Source: Cinnamomum chago
Taxonomy: Eukaryota > Streptophyta > Magnoliopsida > Laurales > Lauraceae
DNA length: 64,000 nucleotides
Reading direction: 5' to 3'
Assembly: GCA_038049695.1 (NCBI GenBank)
Contig: CP142461.1
Location: 34,417,001-34,481,000, forward strand
Made by a program: the position numbers and the translations under genes. Every line of letters starts with the position of its first letter. The first letter of the stretch is position 1. Positions 32,942 through 44,035 of this stretch are shown here, piece by piece. The notes beneath the pieces are model-generated. The model was not told the origin of the DNA and did no database searches. It worked only from the letters and a program-made list of their open reading frames with translations.

Positions 32942-33061
32942 GAATGGAGAAGAAAGAAGAACTTGAAGACTCTTGAAGAAGGAGGATTCTTGATCTTAGA
33001 GCAACTCTTGAAGACTTTTGCAAAAAGAAAGCAATAGGAGCAAGAGATCCCACCTCCCTTG

Positions 33062-33069
33062 CTTTTATA
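33062..33069 (-). promoter_or_regulatory. TATA box of the antisense gene in element B
   Basis: CTATAAAAGCAA on the minus strand lies about 125 bp before the ATG at 32941. The whole interval is closely matched in element C (59044-59178) with the same spacing. It is followed by a CT-rich leader. This is good evidence for an independent antisense promoter inside the element. Confidence 0.75.
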
Positions 33070-33169
33070 GAAGAAAGCAAAACCAAAAGAGGAAAGAGGA
33101 GAAAAGTAAGAAGGTAAGTGCTAAAAAAATTAGCAACCTTCCCAAAAGAAAAGGAAACTTGTGATATTT

Positions 33170-33360
33170 TCTCCCAAAACAAAGATTCCTTGAGAAATTC
33201 TCTCCAAAAAGAAAGGGAATGATAGATATTCTCTCCCAAAGAAAGATATTTTGAGAGAATCTCTCCCAAAATCAAGGAAACTTGAGAAAATCTCTCAAAG
33301 TAAGGATATTTTTAGATATTCTCCACCCAAAGGAGATATTTTTAGATATTCTCTACAAAA
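33170..33360 (-). promoter_or_regulatory. Repeated AGATATTCTC motifs upstream of the antisense TATA box
   Basis: Short repeats of GAGAATATCT and GAGAGAATCTCTC type fill the region. The minus strand has AAAATATCT (33334-33342), the evening-element core known from clock-regulated plant promoters, about 265 bp upstream of the TATA box. Element C has it at the same distance. Function is inference. Confidence 0.4.
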
Positions 33361-33695
33361 ACGACACCATGTGAGATCTAAGCCATCTTTCAAAGCTTAA
33401 GGTCCCATGGGTTAGCCCATATGAGCCAGGTTTGACCACCTAGGCACTAAAAGTGGCTTTTAGTCAAAATTCATCATACCAAGAGCATACAAAAAAAAAT
33501 GGTTCCATGCCTCTTTTGAGTAGATTGGACCATACAAAAATTCCAAGACTCATGAGTTTCCAAAAATCCAAACCATCCCACCTCATGAACCAAATTAAGC
33601 CAAAATCTTGAAATTGACATTCCACAAAAGCCCAAACCACACCAATGGACCCAAAATTGTCCCAAAGAGTGAACCAAAAAACCAAACCATGGTCC

Positions 33696-33935
33696 CCTAA
33701 CTCGCCACATACAGCCTGTTAGGTCACAAGACCAAAACCAAAAAATAAAATCCCGACCCCCTAACTTGCCACATACAGCTTGTTAGGTCACAAGGTCAAA
33801 ACCAAAACCAAAAACCTGACCCCCTAACCTGCCACATACAGCTTGTTAGGTCACAAGGTCAAAATCAAAACCAAAACCAAAAACCTGACCCCCTAACCTG
33901 CCACATACAGCTTGTTAGGTCACAAGGTCAAAATC
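33696..33935 (+). repeat. 64-69-bp tandem repeat near the 3' LTR of element B
   Basis: Four units carry GCCACATACAGCTTGTTAGG at about 33704, 33768, 33831 and 33900, with CCAAAACC spacers. Inverted relatives lie at 58185-58450 in element C. 33936-34161 holds no gene. Confidence 0.88.
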
Positions 33936-34161
33936 AAAACCAAAAAACCAAAACCAAATCCAAATCCAAATGTCATTCTCAAAATCTTGCCTTGAGATGG
34001 TACATGATCCCTCTCACTACCATAAAATCCCTTGGAAGCTCAAAAGGCTACTCCATAAAAAAAAATAAAAAAAATGCTCAAAGACTCTTGGTCAAGTCAG
34101 AAGCTCTTCTTCAAGATTCTCTTCGAGGCACATCGACTGCAAAAGCTATATCGTCGCTGTA

Positions 34162-34176
34162 CCTCGAGGGGGCATT
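34162..34176 (+). other. Polypurine tract of element B
   Basis: CCTCGAGGGGGCATT lies directly before the LTR start TGTTGACACC. The G-rich core GAGGGGGCA would prime plus-strand synthesis. Element C has the same sequence at 57932-57946, inverted. Confidence 0.7.
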
Positions 34177-37100
34177 TGTTGACACCAAAAATGTCACTCT
34201 GCCTCTTCACATCAAAAGCTACATGGAGCCGCATCCTACCAAAAATAGGCAGGCGCCACTTCAAGTATCAGATCTTGTCAGAATCAAACAAAAACTGCAA
34301 GGTCATTCAAAACAGCCAAAAGAGAGGTACACATGAAGTTTCGGGCCGTTCCGACATCATTTGGCCTAGCTACACCTCTCCAACAGCTAAGCAGCAGCTC
34401 CCGGCGGCGACAATGTCAAAGACCCCAAATCTTTGATCAGAGCCTACGGATGGTCTCAAAATACCTCCGAAAGGCTACATGTCAAGTTTCAAGTCAAACC
34501 GACACCGTTTGACCCTCCATCAACTCTCGAGCAGCAAAATCAAGCCCTTAGGTAGCGACAACTACCGAGGTCGTCACTCATCAAACAGAGCACATGGGCG
34601 GCTTCTACATACCTCCAAAGGGCTGCACAACAAATTTCAGGTCAATCGGACATCGTTTGACCAGAAGTCAAAGCTCGGCATTTCCCTCGCGTTGAAATAA
34701 AGGCAAGCGTTTGCATGACTCCAAATGGCTTCAAAACTCAAACGAAAGCCTATGGTTGGTCTTATCTACTGATGAGGGAGTCACACGTCGAATTTCAAGT
34801 CAATCGGACATCGTTTGACCAAAAGTCAAAGCTCGGCATTTCCCTCAAGGTGAAATCAAAGTCAAGCGTTTGCATGACCCCAAATGGCTTCAAAACATAA
34901 ACGAAAGCCTATGCTTGGTTTTATCTACTGATGAGGGAGTCACACGTCGAATTTCAGGTCAATCGGACATCGTTTGACCGAAAGTCAAAGCTCGGCATTT
35001 CCCTCGCGGTGAAATAAAGGCAAGCGTTTTCATGACTCCAAATGGCTTCAAAACTCAAACGAAAGCCTATGGTTGGTCTTATCTACTGATGAGGGAGTCA
35101 CACGTCAAATTTCAGTTCAATCGGACATCGTTTGACCAAAAGTCAAAGCTCGGCATTTCCCTCATAGTGAAATCAAAGTCAAGCGTTTGCATGACCCCAA
35201 ATAGCTTCAAAGCTCAAACTAAAGCCTATGGTTGGTCTTATCTACTGATGAGGGAGTCACACGTCAAATTTTAGGTCAATCGGACATCGTTTGACCGAAA
35301 GTCAAAGCTCAGCATTTCCCTCGCGGTGAAATCAAGTCAAGCATTTGCGGGCCCCCAAACGGCTTCAAAACCTGAACAAAATCCTATGGTTGGTCTCTTC
35401 TACTGCTCAAGAAGCTACACGTCAAATTTCAGGTCATTCCGACATCGTTTGACCTAGTTTCGACGCTTGACAAAAAATCGGCAGTTCTCCACAGCAAAGT
35501 CTTCGGCTTTTCAGAAAATGAGAAACTTTGCGATCCGATTTGCACGGCTTCTCATCAGGTTTTCTTGAGGGAAATCCAGCCAATAAATGAGAGGAAATTC
35601 CAAGAAAAATGCAGGAGAAAACAGAAGCGAAAACGGACGAAAAACGGCGAAGAAAAGGCTACCGGAAGACGGACCATGGGGCACAAACCCAATGGTCGCC
35701 GGCGACCATGGCCCGGACCTCGCCCAAAAACCCCATTTTTCGGGTACTTTTCGCGTTTCGAGTTGATTGGCCCCTGTGATTTTTCCAAAATCTGATTTTT
35801 TGTGCATGATATCCGTCGATCTTCATCAACATCACGGATCCATCACTGGAATCATTAGATCATCATCGGACGCCTCAAGATCGTCAAACGGCTGACCAAG
35901 AAAGCACACTTTCTGCCCGCCCGATCGCGAAATCGACTGGACAGATGTTGCTGGCCCGCTGACATCAACCAATGTCTGAAATTGGATCACCATCCGACAT
36001 CAAATGGTATGTGGGTCCATTGGTGATCATCGCAAGAAGAATCCCAAAGGATGCGGCATGGCCCGCGACTCTTCAGCTACCAAGGCGGCCACTTAATGCT
36101 ATCAATTGGCCCGTTTATGGCAAGTTAATGCGGTCATTAACCCATTATCTTAGACGGCTCAATCAGAAGCCTCCGTTTAGGAGTTACAAGTCCAAGCAAT
36201 CATGGCATTCAAGCCATGAAACTCCTAACATAATGGAGATTAAAGGCAACTAAATGCCCATGACTCTCCTTTCGCCAATGAAATCCAAGGGTCAGGAGTT
36301 ACAAAACAAAAAGCAATTAAACCTGTAACTCCTCCCATAACTTGGCTTTATTGTCATAATTGCCATAAATGACCATAAACCACTCCTAAAGGCCACCAAA
36401 AGCCTATAAATAGGAGTCCCCTCCAAGCATTCCGGGGATGAGAATCATCAGAAGGATCAGAAGCATCGAAATCATCAGCAAGTCCTGCTCTAGAGGCCCA
36501 GAAAAATCGCCAGAAAATCATTCAAAAATCCTCGGAGAAATCTCTACAAATCTGCTCCTTCAAGAAAACTCTACTGCAACAAGCACTACAAGGTGATCAA
36601 AGCTCCTTGGGGGGGCCACCCCCCCCCCCCCAAAGGCCACCTCTCCTCCTATCCAACATGGCTAGATGCGGCTTTTCAGTCCGTCTACTCGGCTTTTTAC
36701 CGGATATAGGACCTTACCTTGGTCCTTATCCTCTAAAAATCTGAGGTTGGAGCCAAGCCAAAGAATCAAAGCACTATGTTCTCATCTGAAGGACGATGGC
36801 GGAGCCCATACATGACTCGCGACCGTCGATCTGAACGAGCCCTCCCACAATCGCATGAGAAGTTAGATTCCTTTTTCTTACTTTTCTGTTGTAAATTGTA
36901 TTTTTTTTAAGAGACAAAAAAATCACAATTCTTGTCTTTTCATTTTGATGAGATTTGTAAATCGCCTTTTACGGCACCAAATCGCCTTTTACGGCAAAAT
37001 CGCCTCCAACGGCACCAAACCGCCTTCTACGGCACAAAAACGCCTTTCACGGCATTCAAAAATTGTCTCTTTCATTAAAATATATTTGCAATGGAAAACT

Positions 37101-37298
37101 AGAAAAAAGTTTCATTTCCCTTTTTACTTGTGAAGGTGAATCTCCGGATCACCATTTCTAAATTCCAAGTATAAAAGATAAATTGGCATACCCGTAAAAA
37201 AAAAACTGATGCCCGCTTTTTCTTTCTTTCCCTCCACCGTACCCCGTCAGCCCCGAGGCGGAGGCAGCTTTGGAAAAAGAGAAAAGCCGGGACCATCA
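34177..37298 (+). repeat. 3' LTR of element B, full length
   Basis: The 3122-bp LTR runs from TGTTGACACC to GACCATCA. Its TATA box lies at 36405-36412, so U3 is about 2.2 kb and contains the 158-bp array. It matches the 5' LTR at both ends with about a dozen differences. It contains a primer-site look-alike, TGGCATACCCG, at 37184, about 115 bp from its end. Confidence 0.93.
34610..35460 (+). repeat. 158-bp tandem array inside the 3' LTR of element B
   Basis: TCAAAGCTCGGCATTTCCCT recurs at 34668, 34826, 34985, 35143 and 35302 (the last copy with one change), a 158-159 bp period. Each unit includes GACATCGTTTGACC and CTACTGATGAGGGAGTCACA. More diverged units extend on both sides. The 5' LTR lacks the whole block. 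Confidence 0.93.
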
Positions 37299-37303
37299 TG
37301 CGG
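37299..37303 (+). repeat. Target site duplication TGCGG, right
   Basis: This is the second copy of the 5-bp duplication, directly after the CA end of the 3' LTR of element B. Confidence 0.92.
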
Positions 37304-39277
37304 GGTTTCGCTGACATCCGACCTTCGGAGCTAGCAAAAAGAACCAAGGATTTGAGGATGAGGCCTAACGAGCAGGGTTATCGCTTCATTTTGAACGAGT
37401 TGATGGACCGGGAGGTAAGTCAATCATTCATTCTTTCTTTTCCTTTTAAGCTGTTAGCCTATTTTGGAATTAGGCCAAAATCGGCCACCTTCCTGTTTCA
37501 GGTTGCTAATGGTTGACATCCTTCGGGGTTATGCTCCCTCCTTTCTTCAGATCATTTGGTGTCCTTATCAGGGCAGTCCTGATGATGAGTTGGTGGCAGT
37601 GCGAGAGGGGGTGCATTTATTTGCAAGAGACATATGGCTTCACGCACCTCAGACTGTCTCTAGGCTTGTTGTGAGTCGAGTTGCTCGCCAGTTCGGTAGT
37701 CATCAGGTCGTCCTACCTCCTGAGCCTGCCATGAGTCATTCATATAGGGGATGGCATGAAGTGATATTTGGTTGTTCCCATCCGCACCAGCTTGAGATAG
37801 ATGATTGGGATAGAGGGGGACAAGCGCCTATTTTCAGTGCGGATGAAAAGGCATCGGGTGATTATGAGCGGCGCTGGAGAGATCACGCACCGGTATATAC
37901 TGCCTGAGTCATATTCCGGCGGATCTTCCTATTCTATCCGAAATTGCGCTGAGGCGATGGAGACGTTACTATCACTTCGGGTAATCATTCAATTCTTTTC
38001 TACTTATCTGACTTGATATTGTCCCTTATCCTTGATTTAATCCATCATGCTGTTTTCCTATTTCAGACGGCTTCCCCAGCCGGGATGGGGCGTGAAGAGA
38101 CTCGTCCATTAGGTGATAATTCAGGTGAGGTAAATTTCACCAGGTTCAGGAACCATATATTTTTATCCTCCCTTTCTAATTGTTCTCATTGCGCCTCGTG
38201 GCAGGGGACCTCTACGAGAGCGGCGTCTGATGTTGAGTTAGCCCTTCGGGAGGAGGTACTCTGACTATCCGAGTTGGTGAGAGAGAAGGTAATACCTGTT
38301 CAATTTGTGGCATGGGGATTGGGGGTACTATCCTTTGGTGTTGTGTGTCAGAGCACTCACTTACTGCATCGTATACCTTGTGACCTTAGGAGGCCATGAC
38401 GATGGGATTACATGCGTCCTTTGTGGCTAAGGAGGCACGGGAATCATGATCCCTCATCTATTGTGAGAGTAATGCCTTGAACTCACTGACTCTCTTTACT
38501 TTGTCCAGAGGAGTCTACGAGAGGAATTGCGGCTGCACGACGCCATCATTGATGCACTGGCGGATACCTTTGAGGTAGAAGGTTATTAACTCAATCTTCA
38601 TCGCGAATTAAGATTTATGACATCTGATTGCTTGTGCAGAGGGACAGGGATTTGGCCGCATCCGAGGCCACGAGGATTAGATTGGAGGGCGAGGTTCAGA
38701 CTCTGCGAGCTGAGGTGGACCGACTGTAGGTTAGTGAGGCTCAGACTTTTATTGCTTCTTTCTTTTGTATAACGACTGATCCTCGACCGTTTGTGTTTAT
38801 GATCTTTCAAGCGGAGGCTTGTAGCGAGCGCGACAAGGCGCTTGTGGAGAGAGATGCTTCAAAGGCACAGGTATGAGCCTTACTTATGTGACGTTTCAAC
38901 CTTGATTCCTTGTCCATCGTTGATGTGGTTTGTAATCTTGTGATTTGCAGGTTAATGAGCTACGTGCCAAGCTCATGAGCTATGAGGCCTCTGTGCAAGT
39001 GAGGGTCTTTTCTCCCTTTTAAGTTCCATGTATGTTGCAGCAAGGCTTGTTGAATGTAATGTTTCTTTAAAATATTGTCTTGTAGAGTGGTGCTATTGTT
39101 GCTTCCGTTCCTTCACGTCTCAGCTCGAGTGAGGAGAGGGCTCTTATCCATGATCAGTATGATGAGCGCATGGATCGCATGGCGCGATGTCACGAGGAGG
39201 TGGTTGCTGACCTGCAACGGCGCCTCGATCGATATCGCCAGAGGGCAGAAGAGAAAGGTTATGTGTTTTCGAACTAG
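37304..39277 (+). pseudogene. PMD protein, C-terminal exons with coiled coil, antisense in element A
   Basis: The cut exon resumes with GGTTTCGCTGACATCC and ends at a GTAAGT donor (37415). The next exon, from 37502, has the PMD C-terminal features IIWCPYQG, IWLHAPQTVSRLVV and RVARQFGSHQVVLPPEP. Entering it needs a frame change, and the frame later meets TGA at 37905-37907. Several short exons follow (near 38067-38123, 38204-38290, 38509-38574, 38640-38727, 38812-38872, 38951-39000, 39086-39277), most with GT-AG borders. They encode heptad-rich helices such as SLREELRLHDAIIDAL and RDLAASEATRIRLEGEVQTL, ending in TAG 39275-39277. A PMD domain followed by a coiled coil suggests a multimeric regulatory protein. 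Confidence 0.72.
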
Positions 39278-40478
39278 ATGCGAGCCCCTTCTCAGTGTGC
39301 TCCTGGTCCGTCTTCATTTGCTTCGTCGGCTCGTCATAATGGAGCTGCTCTGTAGGGTTATCGTTCTTCGATTGATCTCCTAGGGATCCATCCCTTGTGT
39401 ATCCCTGTCCTATATTGTATTCATATGTGCCGGTCGTGTATTTATGTTGTTTCATGTTGTACTTGGCTCATGGCATGGGCTCGTATGTATTTGGTCTGAG
39501 ATGTATCATATGTGTGTATATACCATGCATGTGTAGTTGAGATAACATGCTTAATGCCTTAGAAGTGCTATGGGAATGTGGTTGATTGATGAGGAGTTTT
39601 TTATGGAGGTGTCAGGGAGTATATGAAGTGCTTTTCTTCACAGGCAACAGGTTTTTTGTATCCGGAGATTTTTCGGGGTCCAAAAAACAAAGGGAGAAGT
39701 TGCCGAAATTTTTCTAGAGTTTCTCGAAATTCGTGCTCTAAGCATGGATCTCGTATGGAAGGCCATTGGTAATCAGAGATAGCCGGAATGAAACTTATAC
39801 AATAGATCAAATGACTACAACTTCATAGCGGAGATGTAACATGGACTTAGGGTTCTCAGACAATGGGAGTGCCTGGGTGTGTGATGCTTGTGGCCTAAGC
39901 AGTTCTATGTTTTAAGGCATTCACATTGTTAGCTATAAATGTAAAGACAGAGGTTCAAGATAACTACATTCTTGAATAGCATAACATGTGATATCATAGA
40001 AAGGTATGAACAATAGGCATTTATAATTAAATTCATCATGAAGTATCGTAACAGACATGATTTATATCTCTCAATTTAATTACCATCATTGTATTCCTTT
40101 CAAATCATGAGGAGTTGTGCACAAAATAATGCATGTAAAATAAAAATGCCCTAGCTTGTGGGATGTTTTGGATGTGATCGGGGTTGGGTTCCCTGCAAGG
40201 TCTCAAAACAAACTTGTTAGTTTAATATTTTAGGCCCCCTGCATAGTTTGGCTAAGGTAATATTTTATTTCTCGGTAAAAATGTCAGGGGGCCATTTCTG
40301 CATTCAAGCTTTGAGAATAACAAGATTGAATTCATACCTTAGGGGATATATCTTCCCTGCATCCAACCAAAAGTGATTAGTAGTAAAAGCATGCATGAGG
40401 TGCTTGTGTGTGTGGGCTAGTGAGTGCTCGTGGCAATTGTGTATGTGATGAGGACCCAGGTTGGGAAGCCGTGCGAGA
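39278..40478. other. Convergent 3' region between PMD and integrase, no gene
   Basis: I see no supportable coding frame. This AT-rich stretch would hold the 3' end and polyadenylation of the plus-strand PMD gene. No repeat array stands out. Confidence 0.45.
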
Positions 40479-40519
40479 TAATATATGTATATATATATGT
40501 ATATATATATATATATATA
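40479..40519. repeat. TA/TG microsatellite
   Basis: About 40 bp of alternating AT with a few G interruptions (ATATATGTATATATATATG) are followed by pure AT. Confidence 0.9.
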
Positions 40520-40803
40520 AATGCCCCAGCATAACACTAGTGTTCATTTTGGCCGTGGGCGAGAATGTAAAGATAGATTAGCTTCTCGATCCATGATTTT
40601 CACTCCAGTGGTAACGTGATCCTCCCTAACTTTCCTTTGGAGGTCGAGCCCTCACGGGCCCCCTTTTGTAGCTACTTAGTCTTTTCGGCTGAACTTTGGA
40701 GAGTACTTGACCACCTCCGGGGCTCATTTGTGAGTAATGCTCATATGTGGGGTGGTGAATCACCGTGCAACCTTAGTGTTGTGGTTTTTTTACCACCTTT
40801 TGC

Positions 40804-41285
40804 TTAATTCGCCTGATGAGTACCCATGTCACTCCAACTTGCCTAATTCTAATAAAACTTTTTTCCTCTTTTTTTTTATGTGACTGTGCAATGCCCGGGC
40901 CCCTTAAGCTTTCTAATCAACTCATATAACGAGCATTCGGCCAATGACTCTCAAACCAGGTGGCTTTAGGGCACTAGGCATGTAAATACCCTTACGAGCT
41001 TACGGCTCGAGTTAAAAAGGCTACGAACCCGGACTAGTCAATAAAACTTTTATTCTTTTCAAGACTTTTAGCTAAACATTTGTTCTTCTCTTCTTTTTTT
41101 TTTTTTTGTTAACATGTGACTGTGCAATGCCTAGGTCTCTTAAGCTTTCTAATTAACCCGTGTAACGAGCATTTAGCCAGTGACTCCCAGACCAGGTGGC
41201 CTTAGGGCACTGGGTATGTAAATACCTCTACGGGCTTACTGGCTCGGGTTAAAAAGGCTACAAACCCAAACTAGTCACGATTTTT
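40804..41285. repeat. 235-bp tandem duplication, two diverged copies
   Basis: ATGTGACTGTGCAATGCC recurs at 40879 and 41114. Shared landmarks are CTTAAGCTTTCTAAT, AACGAGCATT, ACCAGGTGGC and GGTTAAAAAGGCTAC. The copies differ at many positions, so the duplication is older than those in element B. Confidence 0.88.
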
Positions 41286-41525
41286 TTTTTGGGAATCAAA
41301 AAGCTTTCATGACACGGGTGATCTTACCTTCAAACCTTTACATTGGGTGGCTTTAATCGTGCAAAATTTGTGTGGGGTAGACTCACCATTTTGTGCGTTT
41401 TTAGGTGCTGGTGTGTGTTTGAGTTCCAAGTTTGATCAGTGTGCATCTCTTTGGTCCTCCTTTGGGATTTCTACAACTACGCTAAGGAGCAAGGAGGGTC
41501 ATACTCCACAAGAAGTAGGGAAGGG

Positions 41526-42631
41526 TCAAACTATGTACCTTTTCAGGTACATAGCATTCCATGGATCGGGGAGCTCTTTCCCTTCTGCATTTACTAGTCT
41601 ATATGCATTACCAGAATATGCTTCTTTAATTACATAAGGGCCTTCCCAATTGGGTCGTAACTTACCTCTGGGATGTGGAAGCTGGGACGGAGTGATGCGC
41701 TTTAGCAGAAAATCGCCAAGTTTGAATCTTCGCTCTTTGACATGTTTGTCGTAGGCTCTGGCAATCCGCTTCCGATATACTTGTGCATGCTCTGCTGCCT
41801 TCATTCTTTTCTCATCGAGTAGGTCTAGCTGAAGTAGTAGTGCTTCTCTCGTCTGGTCTTTTGTTATATCTTCATTTAACTGGACGCGCAGTGACGGGTG
41901 AAGGACCTCGAGGGGAAGGACTGCTTCCGTTCCGTAGGTTAAAGAGTATGGGGTTTCTCCTGTAGGAGTTCTTATAGAAGTCCGGTATCCCCACAACGCT
42001 TCAACAAAGAGGTCTGGCCAATCATTACCTTTGGCGGTTTGCACAGTCTTCTTGATGATCTTCAGTAAGGTCTTGTTGGTTGCTTCGGCTTGACCATTGG
42101 CGTGGGAATAATATGGGATTGAATGATGCAGTTCTATATCATATTTTGTGCACAACTCATTCATTTGTTGAGATATAAATTGGGGGCCATTATCTGTTAT
42201 GAATACCTTAGGGATTCCAAACCTGGCTATTATATTCTTTTTGATGAATCTAACTACAGAGGTAGCCTTAATATTTACATATGCCTCTGCTTCTGCCCAT
42301 TTAGTGTAATATTCAGTGGCTGTCAATATGAATGCCTTATTTTGTATGTTTTCTAGTGTAGGGGCCAGGGGTCCTATGATATCAAAGGCCCATGTTGAGA
42401 AAGGCCATGGAGCTATGGTAGGGTGAAGGGATGATGCGGGGGCATGTATTAGGTCGGCATGCAGCTGGCATTCTTTGCATCTCCTAACATAATGGACCGA
42501 ATTGTCTCTAGGGATGGCCAGTAATAACCTAAACGGATAATCTTCTTAGCCAACATCTGGCCGTTGACATGTCCTCCACATTCTCCTGAAGGTGCTTCTT
42601 CAATTATCTCTTGCCCTTCTTCTGTGGTCAC
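41526..42631 (-). pseudogene. Integrase of element A
   Basis: The N-terminal zinc-binding part is seen as GECGGHVNGQ then LGYYWP, with CKECQLHADL in the next frame, so there is a frameshift near 42505. From there the frame is open to TGA 41526-41528. The D-D-E core is complete: FDIIGPLAPT, ITDNGPQF and NGQAEATNKTL. The C-terminal module GKLRPNWEGPYV follows. Integrase inserts the DNA copy into the host genome. This is the last pol domain before the 3' region that holds the antisense PMD gene. Confidence 0.85.
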
Positions 42632-42664
42632 ACATCATAGGAGAATTCCATTGAATGATCTACG

Positions 42665-43975
42665 CTACAATAGTCCCGTGACTATGACATATCTCTGAAC
42701 CATTTCTTTCAACGCTTTTTTATCCGATCGGGTGGCATATTCAGGGATGTAGTCATCGTGCAAGTAATTCCAGATATCGTAGTACCATGGGTGATCGTCT
42801 ACCAAGTCATCGTCATGTTGTATGCAGGCTAGGACTCCTTCGGGCTTGGTATCCTCCTCCTGATTAGACTCTTTGGCCTTGGCTTTCTTACTCTTTTCCT
42901 TCGAAACTTTTGGCAGAACTTCGATAGGGTTCCCTTTGGTTAAATCTATCGGTTTGACGGACGGAGACGCTAGCCTTTTAATTAGGAAGCCTTCAGAATC
43001 TTTGTCGTCGGGTATCTCTATGATCGAAGCTAGGATTGCTAACGAGTCGGCCAATCGATTCAAGGCTGGAGGGATGTAGAGGAAGGAAATCTTCTTGAAA
43101 TCAGAGATTAATTCTTTTGCTTTTGCATAGTAATGTGCAAGCTTTGGGGCATTGACCTTCCATTCTCTGGCTATTTGGGAAATAACAACCTTGGAATCAC
43201 CGATGACTCTTAGTTTCTCGATACCCAAGGTGTGGGCTTCTCTCAGGCCTGCTAGTAAAGCTTCGTATTCCATCACGTTGTTGGTTGCTGGAAACCCAAT
43301 CTTGTAGGCTTTCGGTATGGCAACTCCTTTCAGGTATAACAATACTATCCCGACTCCTTTTCCCTTTTGGTTCAAAGCCCCATCAAAATACATGGTCCAT
43401 AAATCATCATCCTTAACTTCCTCAATGTCTGTAAATAAAATGTCCTCATCGGGGAAACCGGTTTTGACTGGCTCGTATTGAGGCAGAGGGAGGTGTGCTA
43501 GATGGTCAGCGATCGCCTGTCTTTTTACGGACTTTTGGGTAACATAGGTTATGTCAAATTCGGCCAAGAGCATTTGCCAGCGTGCAACTCTTCCTAAAGT
43601 GACAAGTTTCTCAAAAATATACTTTAAGGGATCCATCCTTGCTAGGAGTTTAACTTGATGGGCTAGAAAGTAGTGTCTCAATTTCTGAGCCACCCAAATT
43701 ACGGCTAAGCACGTTCTTTCCATTGGGGAGTATTTCCTTTCATAGGGTAATAGCGATTTGCTCAGGTAATAAATAGCGTTCTCCTTTCGGCAGGTCTCAT
43801 CATGCTGACCCAGGACCACGCCTATCGCAGATTCTATCGCTGACACATATAAGATGAGAGGCTTGTTCTTGATAGGGGGTTTCAGAACGGGAGGACTCAA
43901 CAGATATTTCTTCAGATCTTCAAATGCCTTTTGGCAGTCGTCATCCCAGTGGTACTTCACGCCTCCTTTTAGCAA
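42665..43975 (-). pseudogene. Double RNase H region of element A
   Basis: A Ty3-type RNase H comes first (ESAIGVVLGQ, YYLSKSLLPYE, YSPMERTCLAVIW). A second RNase H follows at about residues 195-320 with TMYFDGALNQKGKG, NVMEYEALLAGL, VIGDSKVVISQI and NRLADSLAIL, keeping its four acidic residues. Two RNase H domains in a row mark the Tat lineage. The frame ends in TAG 42665-42667; a further TGA follows a few codons later before the integrase zinc finger. Confidence 0.85.
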
Positions 43976-44035
43976 TTTGTGGAATGATTCACACCTTTGG
44001 GAATGCTGTGATATGAATCTCCTGATGAACTGTAA

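Larger units (their letters stand above)
17321..37298 (+). mobile_element. Element B: nested 20-kb Tat-like Ty3/gypsy retrotransposon
   Basis: The element runs from TGTTGACACC to GGGACCATCA with a perfect TGCGG duplication. It sits inside a PMD exon of element A: removing it and one TGCGG restores an open 72-codon exon (17216-17320 joined to 37304-37414). The order is 5' LTR, primer site, repeat-rich leader, ORF1, gag, protease, G-patch, RT, RNase H twice, integrase, two repeat arrays, an antisense gene, polypurine tract, 3' LTR. ORF1 ahead of gag, the double RNase H and large size resemble Ogre-type Tat elements. Shared LTR sequence differs at only about a dozen positions by eye, so insertion is recent compared with A. 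Three in-frame stops and a frameshift disable gag-pol, and the 5' LTR has lost about 2 kb. Confidence 0.93.

Noticed and set aside
40479..40519. AT run as an origin or regulatory site
   Set aside because: It is a simple microsatellite with nothing around it to support a function.
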